DNA of 42,843 nt from Gemmatimonadota bacterium (GCA_020351775.1 CP070666.1:5363326-5406168), one strand, 5' to 3'; positions 15,582 through 25,666 are shown, counted from the stretch's first letter. Notes: generated by a model from the letters alone, not told the origin. Translations and numbers: made by a program.

Positions 15582-16094
15582 ATGGAATCGAGCGCCGAAG
15601 GCCTGATTGCTGAGATCCGTGCCAGGATGGTGGCATTGGGCTTCGAGCTGGTTGACCTTCGCCAGCGGGGAGCCGGCACAAGGTTGTCGCTCCAGGTCCG
15701 GATTGACCGGCCTGATTCCGAACCCGGTCACGGTGTTACGGCTGACGACTGCGCGGCGGCGAGCCGCGAGATCGAGGCCTGGCTCGATGACACTGGGATC
15801 CTGGGCAACAAGTACGTTCTTGAGGTTTCCTCACCGGGGCTGGAACGGCCGATCCGCTGGCCCGAACACTGGCGCCGGTTCGTTGGGCAGGACGTCAGGG
15901 TGAGGCTGCCCGGAATCGGCCGAGTCCGCGCCACGATCGTCAAGCTGATAGATGATGACACGGTGGTGCTCCGCCAGGCTAACGGGGCGGAGGTCGCCGT
16001 GTCCCTGGAACAGGCCAAGGACGCCACGCTGGTAGTCGATTGGGCTCAGGTCGACCGATCGCTGTCCAGAACAGCAAGCAAGGAGAAGGCATGA
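15582..16094 (+). CDS. rimP: Ribosome maturation factor RimP
   Basis: The 170-residue protein assists maturation of the 30S subunit. It shows the RimP N-terminal domain (LGFELVDLRQRGAG, then VTADDCAAASREIEAWLDD), the signature YVLEVSSPGLERPI, and the C-terminal SH3-like beta domain (VRVRLPGIGRVRATIVKL). It is the first gene of the translation operon. Its stop overlaps the nusA start in an ATGA arrangement, and AAGGAGAAGG just upstream serves as the nusA ribosome binding site. Confidence 0.93.
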   Translation: MESSAEGLIAEIRARMVALGFELVDLRQRGAGTRLSLQVRIDRPDSEPGHGVTADDCAAASREIEAWLDDTGILGNKYVLEVSSPGLERPIRWPEHWRRFVGQDVRVRLPGIGRVRATIVKLIDDDTVVLRQANGAEVAVSLEQAKDATLVVDWAQVDRSLSRTASKEKA

Positions 16095-17488
16095 CGAGTT
16101 CCGCCCAGTTGCTGGGGGCGCTCCAAGAGCTGGCAAATGTCAAACAGATCGACCGCGAGGAGCTACTCGATCTGCTGCGAGAAGGCATCCACGCCGCACT
16201 CGCCAAGCGGTATGGAGTAACGGTTCGAGACGAGATCGCCATCGACGACCTGAAAGGCACCATCACAGTGACCGTTCTCAAGAGCGTGGTCGAAGAGGTC
16301 GAAGATCCGGCTTCGCAGGTCTCGCTGGAAGACGCGCAGTATGAGGACCCCGAGTTCGAAGTCGGCGATGTCCTGGAAGAGGACATCCCCTTCGAGGCGT
16401 TTGGCAGGCTGGCCGTTCAAGCAGCCAAACAACGCATCATCCAGGGTGTTAGGGAGGGCGAACGCAGTCGGATCAGAGAGGAATTCGGTGACAAAGTAGG
16501 TGAGCTAGTATCGGGAGAGATCCAGCAGATCGAGCGCGGGCGTCTCGTGATCATGGTGAACCGGTTTCGGGAGGCGGAGGCAATCATACCGTACCGGGAA
16601 CAGAACCCTCGGGAGCGGTTCCACCAAGGTGACACGATTAGAGCGGTCTTGAAGCGAGTGGAGGAAACTCCCAAGGGGCCGCGACTCATCCTGTCCCGGG
16701 CCGATCCACTGTTCGTGCAGGCTCTTTTCAAGTTGGAGGTGCCCGAGATCCAACAGGGCATTGTCGAGATTCGTGAGGCGGCGCGCGAAGTGGGTGGGCG
16801 CACCAAAATAGCCGTCATCAGCCGCGACGACGGGATCGATCCCGTTGGTGCCTGTGTGGGTCTCAAGGGTAGTCGGGTGCAGGCGGTCGTCAACGAGTTG
16901 GGGGGTGAGCGCATCGACATAGTCCCGTGGTCCCCTGACCCGGAACGGTTTGCCAAACTCGCTCTGGCGCCAGCGCGTGTCACGCGAGTGTTTGCCGACT
17001 CCGAGGCTCAGACGATTCAAGCGATCGTCGATGAGGATCAGCTATCCCTGGCAATCGGGCGGAACGGACAGAACGTGCGGTTGGCGTCCGAGTTGACAGG
17101 GTGGAAGATAGACCTCTACTCCAGCCGGGAATGGCTGGAACGGGGAGGCGAGGGGCCGCTGTTCGCACCGTTGCCACCCGAGGAGGAGTTCGTGGCGGAG
17201 GTCAGGCTGGATGAGCTCAAGGGACTGCCGGCCGAGGTGGTAGAGACACTGCAGGCGGCGGGATTCCACAGCCTGCGTGATATTCTGGATCTCGAGCGAG
17301 ACGACATCCTCAAGATCGAGGGGATGACCGCGGAGCGGACCGATGTGTTGCTGGCATTCCTGTCTGAACTGACGGATGAAAACTTGGACGCAGCCGCGGC
17401 CGACTCGATCAAGGAATCGGACGAACTGGACCAGACGCTGACGGACTCGGGGGCCAGCGAATCGGCGGAGGCTCCGCCGGCGGCGTAG
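16091..17488 (+). CDS. nusA: Transcription termination/antitermination protein NusA
   Basis: The 465-residue protein binds RNA polymerase and controls pausing, termination and antitermination. Order of domains: an N-terminal RNA polymerase-binding domain (to about 125), an S1 domain (about 130-200, GELVSGEIQQIERGRLVIMV), KH1 (GIDPVGACVGLKGSRVQ), KH2 (LAIGRNGQNVRLASELTGW) and one C-terminal helix-hairpin-helix region (AGFHSLRDILDLERDDILK), then an acidic tail. The ATG at 16091 was chosen because it has AAGGAG 5-8 bases upstream and gives the standard N-terminus. NusA may regulate its own operon through the leader hairpin. Confidence 0.95.
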   Translation: MTSSAQLLGALQELANVKQIDREELLDLLREGIHAALAKRYGVTVRDEIAIDDLKGTITVTVLKSVVEEVEDPASQVSLEDAQYEDPEFEVGDVLEEDIPFEAFGRLAVQAAKQRIIQGVREGERSRIREEFGDKVGELVSGEIQQIERGRLVIMVNRFREAEAIIPYREQNPRERFHQGDTIRAVLKRVEETPKGPRLILSRADPLFVQALFKLEVPEIQQGIVEIREAAREVGGRTKIAVISRDDGIDPVGACVGLKGSRVQAVVNELGGERIDIVPWSPDPERFAKLALAPARVTRVFADSEAQTIQAIVDEDQLSLAIGRNGQNVRLASELTGWKIDLYSSREWLERGGEGPLFAPLPPEEEFVAEVRLDELKGLPAEVVETLQAAGFHSLRDILDLERDDILKIEGMTAERTDVLLAFLSELTDENLDAAAADSIKESDELDQTLTDSGASESAEAPPAA

Positions 17489-17808
17489 TGAGCGGCGCGG
17501 AGCTCGCGCTACTCGGACTGGCTAAGCGTGCCGGTGCTCTGGTGGTAGGCTCAGCTGCGGTGCGGGAGGCATTGCGGCGCGGGCGGGTGCAGTTGGTCGT
17601 GGTTGCCGTCGACCGAAGCGTGCGGACCGACGAGAAGGTGGTCAGACTGGCACACGGCAGGGGGGTGCGTGTGGCAGTGGGGCCTGCCGCGACCGAGTTG
17701 GGACGGCAGCTCGGCCGCGAGACGGTCCAGGCTGTGGGGGTGACGCACCCCCAGCTGGCCAGGCGCATCGATGCCGTGAGCGTCCCGATAAGGGACAGGA
17801 GGAAGTAG
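17488..17808 (+). CDS. YlxQ-type L7Ae-family RNA-binding protein
   Basis: The 106-residue protein has the L7Ae/L30e fold pattern: LLGLAKRAGALVVGSAAVRE, then VQLVVVAVDRSV and VRVAVGPAATELG. YlxQ proteins usually lie between nusA and infB, and the small YlxR protein commonly precedes them. YlxR is absent here: this GTG overlaps the nusA stop by one base. It probably binds kink-turn-like RNA, as others of the fold do. Its stop overlaps the infB GTG by one base. Confidence 0.85.
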   Translation: MSGAELALLGLAKRAGALVVGSAAVREALRRGRVQLVVVAVDRSVRTDEKVVRLAHGRGVRVAVGPAATELGRQLGRETVQAVGVTHPQLARRIDAVSVPIRDRRK

Positions 17809-20573
17809 TGGGTAAAACGCGGATCCACGATCTCGCGGCAGAATTCGGAATCGACAGCGGGCAACTGATCGAGTTGCTGGCTGATATGGGTATTCACGTC
17901 CGTAGCCACCTGTCAGCTATCGCTGCTGACCAGGTAGCGCTGGTCCGGGCCCGCTGGGAGCGGGAGAAACGGCGCGGATCCGCCAAGGAGGCGAAGAAGA
18001 CCTCCCGGCGACGCGCGCGCAAGAAGGCTACGGAACCGCAAGTACAGGCGCCGGCCCCTGCCAAACGGCCGGTACGCAGACGCAGGTCGGCGGCCGAAGT
18101 TGCGGCCAGGGCGGCCGCGGAAGAGCCGCCCCAGATCGGAGTGACCGAAGAAGCCCCGAGCCCTGCAGCACCCGAGAAACTGGTCTTCCAGGAGCCACAG
18201 CCCGAGACTGGCGCGCCGGTCGGAGTACCCGACGAGGTCGCGGTCGCCGGGGAGACCGTAGAGGTCGGTGCCGCAGCGGGCGCCGCCGAAACGGTCGAGC
18301 CGACCACGGAGGCGGTTGACCTGGAGGCCGAGCCGGCTGATGCGGAGGCTGCTGAGCCAGCCGCACCCGAAGAGGTGGAGGCTGCTGCAATGCAGCCGGC
18401 CGCAGAAGAAGAGCCGGAGGCCGTGCCGGGCGAGGCACCGGCAATTCCGGATATTGAGGTTGAGCCAGTGATCCCGCGCCGTGTGACGCGGGCCCCGACT
18501 CCGGTTCAGCCCCCGCGTGTCAAACCGGCCGCGTCGGCCGGGCCGCGGCCAGTGGCGTCGGCGGCACCCGGTGAGGTCGCCGAAGAGCGGCGACGCGATC
18601 GCAAGCGGCGCCGCCGAGGGAAACGCTCGCAGGTCGACCGCATAGCGGTACAAGCGAACATCAGTCGGACGCTTGCCTCAATGAAGGGGCCCGGGACCAA
18701 GCGTCCCTCGCGCCGGCGGGACGAGGGGGCAAGCGCCCGGGAGCTGGAAGAGCTACGCCGGTTCGAGGAGCGGGAACGAGAGAAGACCACCATTCGGGTC
18801 AACGAGTTTATCACCGTATCAGAGTTGGCGACCACGATAGGTGTGCCACCCACGGAGATCGTGACGTTCTGCTTCAAAGAACTGAGCATGATGGTCACAG
18901 TCAATCAGCGCCTCGATTTCGATCAGATCGACTTGATCGCTGGCGAGTTCGGGTTCAAGGCGATCCGCGAGGAAGAGTACGTCCCGGCGGGTGTCATGGA
19001 GTCCGAGACTGAAGAGCGTGAGGAAGACCTGAAACCGCGGCCTCCGGTCGTCACGGTGATGGGGCACGTTGACCACGGTAAGACGTCTCTGCTCGACTAC
19101 GTGCGCAAGACCAACGTCATCGCCGGCGAGGCCGGTGGCATCACCCAGCACATCGGCGCCCACCATCTCAAGCTGCCCGACGGCAACGCGATCACATTCC
19201 TCGATACGCCGGGACACCACGCGTTCACCGCCATGCGGGCGCGCGGAGCCCAGGTCACTGACCTGGTGATACTGGTCGTCGCAGCCGATGACAGAGTGAT
19301 GCCGCAGACCATTGAGGCCATCAGCCATGCCAAGAACGCCGGCGTGCCGATGGTTGTCGCCATCAACAAGATCGATCTGCCGGCGGCCGACGTGGAGCGG
19401 GTCAAGCAGGAGCTGTTGCAGCATGAGGTGTTATTGGAGGACTTCGGTGGTGACACTATGTGTGGTGCGATCTCGGCGAAGAGCGGTGAAGGCGTGTCAG
19501 ATCTGCTGGAGAAGGTCGTGCTGCAGGCCGAGCTACTCGACATCAAGGCCAACCCCGACCGGATTGCCAGCGGCACCGTAATCGAGAGTACGCTCGATCC
19601 CGGCAAGGGCCCCGTGGCTACGATCCTGGTCAAGGCCGGCACGCTGAGAATCGGCGACGATTTCATCTGCGGCCACATGGCGGGTCGCGTCCGCGCCATG
19701 CTCGACGAGCGCGGCAATCGCGTCGATGAGGCTAGCCCGTCGATCCCGGTGCAGGTCCTCGGCTTCGACGGCGTGCCGCAGGCGGGCGACACGTTCTCCG
19801 TCATGTCGGAAGCGAACGTGGCACGCGAGATAGCCCAGCGGCGGCAACGTCTTGACCGTGAGGCGGAGCACCGGCGCGCTTCGCGTGCCGTATCGCTAGA
19901 GGATCTGTCGCGGCAGATCGAAGAGGGCGAGGTCCAGCGGCTCAAGATCGTCATCAAGGCCGACCAGGGCGGGCCGGCCGAAGCACTGGCCGACGCGTTT
20001 GCCCAGCTGTCGACCGACGAGGTAGAGGTCGAGGTCATTCACCGCGGCGTCGGAGCGATCAGCGAGGGCGATGTGATCCTGGCCAAGGCATCCGATGCCA
20101 TCATCGTGGGCTTCCACGTGCGGCCCGATGCCAATGCCCGTGCGTCAGCCGAGCGTGAGAAGGTCGATATCCGAACTTACCGCGTCATCTACGAGGCGGT
20201 TGAGGACGTCAAGCGAGCCTTGGAGGGACTGCTGCGGCCCGAAGAGCGCGAGATCGTGCTTGGCGAAGCGGAGGTCCGCGAGATCTTCAGGATCTCGGGT
20301 GTGGGAACCATCGCTGGTTGCTTCGTTACCCATGGCTTCATCAAGCGCGCGGCCAAGGTCCGTGTGATTCGCGACTCGGTGGAGATCTACGATTCCACGA
20401 TCTCGAGCCTGAGGCGCTTCAAAGACGACGTCAAGGAGGTGAAAGAGGGTCTGGAATGCGGAATCGGGGTCGAGAACTTCAATGACGTGAAGGTGGGTGA
20501 CGTACTCGAACCGTACCAGATAGAAGAGGTTGCCCGCACACTCGAATCCGTGGAGGCCCAAAAGGACGCGTAG
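17808..20573 (+). CDS. infB: Translation initiation factor IF-2
   Basis: The 921-residue GTPase brings initiator tRNA to the 30S subunit. It has an N-terminal IF2N segment ([20 protein letters not shown]), a long Ala/Glu/Pro-rich low-complexity linker (about 60-270, with basic clusters), a second IF2N motif near residue 325-380, and the G domain with GHVDHGKT near 419, [17 protein letters not shown] and NKIDLP. Domains II, III and the fMet-tRNA-binding C1/C2 domains complete it. The start is GTG. The linker is long but normal for GC-rich bacteria. Confidence 0.96.
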   Translation: MGKTRIHDLAAEFGIDSGQLIELLADMGIHVRSHLSAIAADQVALVRARWEREKRRGSAKEAKKTSRRRARKKATEPQVQAPAPAKRPVRRRRSAAEVAARAAAEEPPQIGVTEEAPSPAAPEKLVFQEPQPETGAPVGVPDEVAVAGETVEVGAAAGAAETVEPTTEAVDLEAEPADAEAAEPAAPEEVEAAAMQPAAEEEPEAVPGEAPAIPDIEVEPVIPRRVTRAPTPVQPPRVKPAASAGPRPVASAAPGEVAEERRRDRKRRRRGKRSQVDRIAVQANISRTLASMKGPGTKRPSRRRDEGASARELEELRRFEEREREKTTIRVNEFITVSELATTIGVPPTEIVTFCFKELSMMVTVNQRLDFDQIDLIAGEFGFKAIREEEYVPAGVMESETEEREEDLKPRPPVVTVMGHVDHGKTSLLDYVRKTNVIAGEAGGITQHIGAHHLKLPDGNAITFLDTPGHHAFTAMRARGAQVTDLVILVVAADDRVMPQTIEAISHAKNAGVPMVVAINKIDLPAADVERVKQELLQHEVLLEDFGGDTMCGAISAKSGEGVSDLLEKVVLQAELLDIKANPDRIASGTVIESTLDPGKGPVATILVKAGTLRIGDDFICGHMAGRVRAMLDERGNRVDEASPSIPVQVLGFDGVPQAGDTFSVMSEANVAREIAQRRQRLDREAEHRRASRAVSLEDLSRQIEEGEVQRLKIVIKADQGGPAEALADAFAQLSTDEVEVEVIHRGVGAISEGDVILAKASDAIIVGFHVRPDANARASAEREKVDIRTYRVIYEAVEDVKRALEGLLRPEEREIVLGEAEVREIFRISGVGTIAGCFVTHGFIKRAAKVRVIRDSVEIYDSTISSLRRFKDDVKEVKEGLECGIGVENFNDVKVGDVLEPYQIEEVARTLESVEAQKDA

Positions 20574-20854
20574 TGGTTGTCGGGATTGCTACCTGGGAGC
20601 TGCACCTCAACGGATGCAGCTCGCTAAAGGACAAGCGCCGCGTAGTGAAGAGCCTGAAGGATCGCCTGCACAGCCGATTCAACGTCTCGGTGGCGGAGAC
20701 TGATCATTACGACAGGTGGCAGCGGGCGGAACTTTCGTGTTGTGTCGTAGCCAACGATCGCCGTCACGCCGAATCCGTGCTGTCGTCGGCCGACAAGATG
20801 GTCAGTTCGGACGGCCTCGCCCGAGTGGTAGACTTCACCACGAGCATCCTGTGA
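20573..20854 (+). CDS. DUF503 family protein (YlxP-like)
   Basis: The 93-residue protein has the DUF503 signature: an N-terminal strand (VGIATWELHLNGCSSLKDKR), then KSLKDRLHSRFNVSVAETDHYD and a C-terminal strand-helix. The family has a ferredoxin-like fold and is often found between infB and rbfA. Its biochemical role is not known. It begins with GTG overlapping the infB stop, and its own TGA overlaps the rbfA GTG. Confidence 0.85.
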   Translation: MVVGIATWELHLNGCSSLKDKRRVVKSLKDRLHSRFNVSVAETDHYDRWQRAELSCCVVANDRRHAESVLSSADKMVSSDGLARVVDFTTSIL

Positions 20855-21216
20855 CACGCGCATCCAGACATCGCGGTGAACGCCTCGCCGCCCTCATCAG
20901 GGAAGGCATCGCCGAGGCATTGGCGACCCGAGTGAAGGACCCGCGGATCGGCTTCGTCACTGTCACACGCGTAACCGTCTCAGCCGACGTAGCTCACGCA
21001 ACCGTGCGTGTCAGTGTGATGGGAACGGAAGACCAGAAGGATTCTTCGATGGCCGGTTTGGATCATGCCCGAGGGTTCCTGCGCACCCACCTGGCCCGTA
21101 CCCTCGAGCTGCGCACGGCTCCGCAACTGCATTTCGTGCTCGACCGTGGCCTGGAGAACGCGTCGCGGATCGACACCATACTGGAAGAGATCAAACGGGA
21201 AGAGCAGGGACCCTGA
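20851..21216 (+). CDS. rbfA: Ribosome-binding factor A
   Basis: The 121-residue KH-type protein acts in late 30S maturation. Diagnostic segments are GERLAALIREGIAEALATRVKD at the N-terminus, KDPRIGFVTVTRVTVSADV, and a C-terminal PQLHFVLDRGLENASRIDTI. The GTG at 20851 overlaps the DUF503 stop (GTGA) and gives the family's usual start; the same frame is open further upstream but only as shadow. Its TGA is embedded in the proposed truB start. Confidence 0.92.
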   Translation: MTRASRHRGERLAALIREGIAEALATRVKDPRIGFVTVTRVTVSADVAHATVRVSVMGTEDQKDSSMAGLDHARGFLRTHLARTLELRTAPQLHFVLDRGLENASRIDTILEEIKREEQGP

Positions 21217-22067
21217 TCGACGGATTCCTGCTGGTGGACAAGCCGGCCGGACCGACCGCGCACGACGCTGTCTCGATCGTACGCCGCGCAGTGGGTGCGC
21301 GCCGAGCCGGACACACCGGCACTCTGGATCCGTTCGCCACCGGACTGCTGGTGGTCCTCACGGGCCGGGCGACCCGGCTGGCACGGTTCCTCTCGGGACT
21401 GAAGAAGACATACACGGGGAAGATCAGATTGGGTGCGGTCACCGATACCGGCGATCCTACCGGTGAGATAATCGGGCGCAGCGCAGGCTGGAGGGAACTC
21501 TCCGATGAACGCATCGAGTCCGAGTTGCACTCGCTGACCGGTCCCATCAGCCAGGTGCCGCCGGCGTACTCCGCGAAGAAGGTGGCAGGTCAGCGCGCCT
21601 ATCGCCTGGCACGCCAAGGCAAGCCGGTGAAGCTGGAGCCGCGTGAAGTGTGTGTGTTTCGGTTCGAGATGCTGCGCCGGGTCGGGGATTGCCTAGAGTT
21701 CGGCTGTGAGGTCAGCAGCGGTACCTATATCCGCGCACTGGCGCGTGACCTGGGGACGGCGCTGGGCTGCGGCGCGTATCTGGAGGAGCTGCGGCGTGTC
21801 TCGGTGGGTCCCCACCAGGTCGCTGCCGCTGTGCCGCTTGACTCAGTTGGGTCAGACACCGAACTGAGGCCGCCGCTTCAGGCCGTGAGCCATTTGCCGG
21901 CGGTGCAACTCGACGAGGAAGCGCGGCGCCGCGTGCGGCATGGACAACCGGTCGCAGCGGCCACGACCGGCGGCGGTCCCGTAGCGTTGGTTGCCGATGC
22001 AACCCTCGTGGCGGTTGCGCAGCCTCAGGAGGGCTGGTTGCGGCCCAAGGTGGTGCTGGAAGGATGA
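21213..22067 (+). CDS. truB: tRNA pseudouridine-55 synthase, probable non-AUG start
   Basis: TruB makes pseudouridine 55 in the tRNA T-loop. The motif GHTGTLDPFATGLL carries the catalytic Asp, with RLARFLSGLKKTYTGKIRLG and SSGTYIRALARDLG following. The family begins with a strand of the type GxLLxDKPxG. Here IDGFLLVDKPAG needs translation from CTG at 21213 or ATC at 21216. The first ATG/GTG/TTG codon is GTG at 21234, which would remove that strand. AGGGA (21206-21210) is placed for 21213 or 21216 and is 23 bases from 21234. CTG at 21213 overlaps the rbfA stop as CTGA. The stop overlaps the ribF ATG by 4 bp. Confidence 0.9.
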   Translation: MIDGFLLVDKPAGPTAHDAVSIVRRAVGARRAGHTGTLDPFATGLLVVLTGRATRLARFLSGLKKTYTGKIRLGAVTDTGDPTGEIIGRSAGWRELSDERIESELHSLTGPISQVPPAYSAKKVAGQRAYRLARQGKPVKLEPREVCVFRFEMLRRVGDCLEFGCEVSSGTYIRALARDLGTALGCGAYLEELRRVSVGPHQVAAAVPLDSVGSDTELRPPLQAVSHLPAVQLDEEARRRVRHGQPVAAATTGGGPVALVADATLVAVAQPQEGWLRPKVVLEG

Positions 22068-23002
22068 AGTGCAATTCCGGTCTGGCGGGAAATCACCGCG
22101 GCACGGTGATCACGGTAGGCACCTTTGACGGTGTCCACCTCGGCCACCAACGCGTGCTCGAGGAGATAGCACGGCGCGCACGTCAGGCCGACCGCCGCAG
22201 TGTCTTGGTCACCTTCGAGCCGCACCCCTTGGAGATCGTCAATCCGCAAGCCGCTCCCAAGCTACTGACGTTGGGCCAGGAGCGCCGGGAGATTCTGGCG
22301 CAAAGCGAACTGGATGCTGTGGTGTTCATTCAGTTCACCAGAGAGCTATCGCAGAGATCTCCCGAGGAATTCATCCGCTTACTGTTGCAGCGATTCAATC
22401 TGAAGGAGTTGGTCATCGGATACGACCACGGCTTTGGTAAGGGAAGGGCCGGTGATGCCCAGCTGCTGCAGCAACTCGGATCCCGGCTAGGCTTCGCCGT
22501 CGACGTAGTGGATGAGGTCGATTTCGAGCAGCGTCCGGTGTCTTCTACCTTGGTGCGCCGCGCTGTGGCGGGCGGCGATCTGGATACGGCCCGCAAGCTG
22601 TTGGGGCGCGCATACTCGATGACCGCGGCCGTGGTACGCGGTGTGGGCCGGGGACGCAGCCTCGGCTTCCGGACCATAAACCTCGCGCTCGACAATCCTC
22701 GAAAGTTGCTTCCGCCCGATGGTGTCTATGCCGTCAGAGTCGAATGGGCGAGAAGTGCCTCGGGAGGGATGATGCACCTGGGGCCGCGACCCACTTTTTC
22801 CGAAAACGTGCGCTCCCTGGAAATTCACCTGTTCGACTGGGAAGGTGAGCTCTACGGGCACCAGGTTAAGATGTGGTGGGTCAAACGGCTGCGGGATGTG
22901 AGGCGATTCTCGTCTCCGCACGAGCTCCAGGAGCAGTTGGCGGCGGACCTGACCAACGCGAAGGTCGCGTTGACACGGAACGCCGGGTTCAGTAACCATT
23001 AA
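22064..23002 (+). CDS. ribF: Bifunctional riboflavin kinase / FAD synthetase
   Basis: The 312-residue enzyme makes FMN from riboflavin and ATP, then FAD. The N-terminal nucleotidyltransferase domain shows TVGTFDGVHLGHQRVLEEIA and VIGYDHGFGKGRAG. The C-terminal riboflavin kinase domain shows VVRGVGRGRSLGFRTINLAL and DGVYAVRV. It closes the rimP-to-ribF run, with a 4-bp overlap to truB. A promoter for secD is predicted inside its 3' end. Confidence 0.94.
   Translation: MKCNSGLAGNHRGTVITVGTFDGVHLGHQRVLEEIARRARQADRRSVLVTFEPHPLEIVNPQAAPKLLTLGQERREILAQSELDAVVFIQFTRELSQRSPEEFIRLLLQRFNLKELVIGYDHGFGKGRAGDAQLLQQLGSRLGFAVDVVDEVDFEQRPVSSTLVRRAVAGGDLDTARKLLGRAYSMTAAVVRGVGRGRSLGFRTINLALDNPRKLLPPDGVYAVRVEWARSASGGMMHLGPRPTFSENVRSLEIHLFDWEGELYGHQVKMWWVKRLRDVRRFSSPHELQEQLAADLTNAKVALTRNAGFSNH
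22970..22998 (+). promoter_or_regulatory. Predicted promoter of secD
   Basis: A perfect TTGACA (22970-22975), a 17-bp spacer and TAACCA (22993-22998) lie in the last codons of ribF. Transcription would begin near 23005, about 20 bases before the secD ATG. The -10 box is weak. Confidence 0.4.
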
Positions 23003-23026
23003 ATCTTTGCAAACGCAGACGGTACA

Positions 23027-24682
23027 ATGTTATCGAGCATTCGTAACAGACTGATCCTGATCGGCGTTCTAATGGCAATCAGCATCTTCTCGCTGATTCC
23101 GCGCGATGTCACGACTCGGGTGCGCGGAGCCGACGGAGCCATGAAGGACACCACAATCAGGCGCGTCCCTCTCAAGCTGGGTCTGGACCTGCAGGGCGGG
23201 ATCCATCTGGCCCTGGAGATCGACGAGAGCCGGGGGCAGGTGCAGGACCGGGCCGGTGCGATCGACCGGGCGCTCACGGTGATACGGACGCGCGTGGATG
23301 AGTTCGGTGTCGCGGAGCCACTGATACAACGGGTTGGCACCGATCGCATCGTTGTCGAGCTGGCCGGCATCGACGATCCGGGCCGGGCCAAGCAGATCGT
23401 TCAGCGTTCGGCTTTTCTTGAATGGCGCATCGTCGATATGCAGGATCGGTTCAAGGACGCGCTGCCGTCCATTGACGGGGCGCTCACGCGAGCCGGGGTC
23501 ACGGCCGCGCCGGGAGCGGTGGCAGCCGTGCCCAGCGCGGTTGAGCAGCTGCTGGGGGTCGATTCTGCCGAGGGTGACACAACCGTGGCCGCCGACTCGG
23601 CCGCGGAGTCAACCGAGCTCGCCGACCAACCACGCCCGCTGAGTTCGCATCTCTTCAACGGGCAGATCCCCGGTGAGTTCTTGGTGCTGGAAGAGAGTTA
23701 CCCCTACGTCGACAGCCTGATCCGGCTCGAGCCGGCTCAGCGAGGCATCCCTCGGGGATTCGACCTGGTGTGGGGCATGGAGCCGACATCGCAGGGCGCA
23801 CGGACGTACCGGGCGCTATACGCTGTGGAAAACCGCCCGATCATCACCGGAGAAGTAATTTCCGATGCGCGGGCGACCGTCGACCAGGTAACCCGGGCAT
23901 CCGTGGTCCAGTTCACGCTCAACCGATCGGGCGGTCGCATCCTGCGGCGCGAGACCGGCCAGCACATCAACGATTACATGGCCATCATGCTGGACGGCCG
24001 GGTCAACCGCCAGCCGCCGATCATCAGGTCGCAGATCTACCGCAACGGCCAGATCGAACTGGGCGGTGCTCCGCTGCGCGAGGCTGAAGACCTCGCCCTG
24101 GTGCTACGGGCCGGTGCATTGCCGGCGCCGGTGGTGATCGTCGAGGAGCGAACCGTCGGCCCCACGCTGGGGCGCGACTCGGTGGAGCAAGGAAGGCGGG
24201 CGGCCGGTGTTGCCGCGGTGGTGGTGTTGCTGATAATGGCAGCCTATTACAGGGCAGCTGGGCTGTTGGCGATTGCTGCGTTGATCTTCTACGTGCTGTT
24301 CACCTTGGGTGGACTTGCCTCGCTTGATGCTACACTCACACTTCCCGGTCTCGCGGGATTCGTGCTGTCGCTCGGAATCGCGGTGGATGCCAACGTGCTG
24401 ATATTCGAGCGCATCCGGGAAGAGTTGAAACTCAGCAAGACACCGCGATCTGCCGTGGATGAGGGCTTTCAGCACGCGATGCCGGCTATCATCGACGCCA
24501 ACATCACCACCATCGTAACCGCAGCGTTCCTGTTCCAGTTCGGCACCGGACCGGTGAAGGGATTCGCAGTGACCTTGATCATCGGTATCATAGCGTCGCT
24601 GTTGACCGCGGTGTTCGTGACGCGGACCTTCTTCTTGATTTGGCTACAGCGCCGTAAGGCAGTGGAAGGGCTCTCCATATAA
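23027..24682 (+). CDS. secD: Protein translocase subunit SecD
   Basis: The 551-residue inner-membrane protein uses the proton motive force to help SecYEG export proteins. It has an N-terminal membrane helix (about 9-27), the D1 motif KLGLDLQGGIHLALEID, a large periplasmic P1 domain with a low-complexity Ala/Asp/Glu insert around 170-205, and five C-terminal membrane helices including the D5-like GLAGFVLSLGIAVDANVLIF. The stop overlaps the secF ATG by one base (TAATG). Confidence 0.95.
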   Translation: MLSSIRNRLILIGVLMAISIFSLIPRDVTTRVRGADGAMKDTTIRRVPLKLGLDLQGGIHLALEIDESRGQVQDRAGAIDRALTVIRTRVDEFGVAEPLIQRVGTDRIVVELAGIDDPGRAKQIVQRSAFLEWRIVDMQDRFKDALPSIDGALTRAGVTAAPGAVAAVPSAVEQLLGVDSAEGDTTVAADSAAESTELADQPRPLSSHLFNGQIPGEFLVLEESYPYVDSLIRLEPAQRGIPRGFDLVWGMEPTSQGARTYRALYAVENRPIITGEVISDARATVDQVTRASVVQFTLNRSGGRILRRETGQHINDYMAIMLDGRVNRQPPIIRSQIYRNGQIELGGAPLREAEDLALVLRAGALPAPVVIVEERTVGPTLGRDSVEQGRRAAGVAAVVVLLIMAAYYRAAGLLAIAALIFYVLFTLGGLASLDATLTLPGLAGFVLSLGIAVDANVLIFERIREELKLSKTPRSAVDEGFQHAMPAIIDANITTIVTAAFLFQFGTGPVKGFAVTLIIGIIASLLTAVFVTRTFFLIWLQRRKAVEGLSI

Positions 24683-25647
24683 TGCTCCGCATATTCGATC
24701 AAGCCAGCTACGACGTCCTCAAGCGTGCCAAGGTTGCGTTCATAGTCGCGGCGGTCTTCACCATCCCCGGTCTGCTACTGCTCGCTGTGCGCGGACCCAA
24801 TCTGAGCATCGAGTTCACCGGTGGTACACTGGTCGAGCTGCACGCGCTCGATCCCGCGATTCAGACGCAGCAGATCCGAGCGGCACTGGGCGACGCGGGT
24901 ATTCCCGGCGCCGAGATCCAGACCTACGGAGCGGCCGACGAATTCGTGATACGGGCGCGGCTCGAGTCCGAAGAAATCACGGCCGAGACGACTCAGGAGA
25001 CGGAACGAGCGATCGAGGCGGCTCTCACTGATGCATTCGGCGCGGGCAGCTTCGAGGTCGTCCGCGCCGAAGCCATCGGTCCCAAAGTGGGAGGAGAGCT
25101 ACGTACTCGAGCACAGCTTGCCCTGCTGCTGGCGTTCGGTGCGATCTTCGTCTTCATCTGGTTCCGATACGAGTGGCGCTTTGGGCTTGCTGCTGTGCTT
25201 GCAACGGTGCACGACATTTTCACGACATTTGCGTTTGTCTCCTACATGAACCTCGAGGTATCGCTGGTAGTGGTTGCGGGATTGCTGACCATAATCGGCT
25301 ATTCGCTCAACGATACCATCGTGACATTCGACCGAGTGCGCGAGAACCTCAGGCGATTCAGGCGCAAGAACATCTACGAAATCCTTAACCGGAGCATCAA
25401 CGAGACACTGCCGCGGACCGTGCTCACTTCGGGCACGACATTGGTGGCCACGGTTGCCCTCCTGATACTTGCAGGAAAGGTGATCAGCGGGTTTGCCTGG
25501 GTGATGACGTTCGGTGTAATCACCGGAACATTCTCGTCGATCTTCATCGCGTCGCCGCTGCTGCTTGCGGTGGAACGGCGTTGGCCCGGTGAGGATGTGC
25601 GCGGCGCCAAGACCATTACGTCGTCGGGTGCCGCCGTCGTGACCTAG
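24682..25647 (+). CDS. secF: Protein translocase subunit SecF
   Basis: The 321-residue partner of SecD has six predicted membrane helices, the periplasmic motif LSIEFTGGTLVELH and the signature TIIGYSLNDTIVTFDRVREN. It forms a complex with SecD and, where present, YajC. Start and stop overlap secD by one base, so the two are translationally coupled. A gap of 19 bases separates it from tatD. Confidence 0.95.
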   Translation: MLRIFDQASYDVLKRAKVAFIVAAVFTIPGLLLLAVRGPNLSIEFTGGTLVELHALDPAIQTQQIRAALGDAGIPGAEIQTYGAADEFVIRARLESEEITAETTQETERAIEAALTDAFGAGSFEVVRAEAIGPKVGGELRTRAQLALLLAFGAIFVFIWFRYEWRFGLAAVLATVHDIFTTFAFVSYMNLEVSLVVVAGLLTIIGYSLNDTIVTFDRVRENLRRFRRKNIYEILNRSINETLPRTVLTSGTTLVATVALLILAGKVISGFAWVMTFGVITGTFSSIFIASPLLLAVERRWPGEDVRGAKTITSSGAAVVT

Positions 25648-25666
25648 CCCCTGCATCCGGCACACG

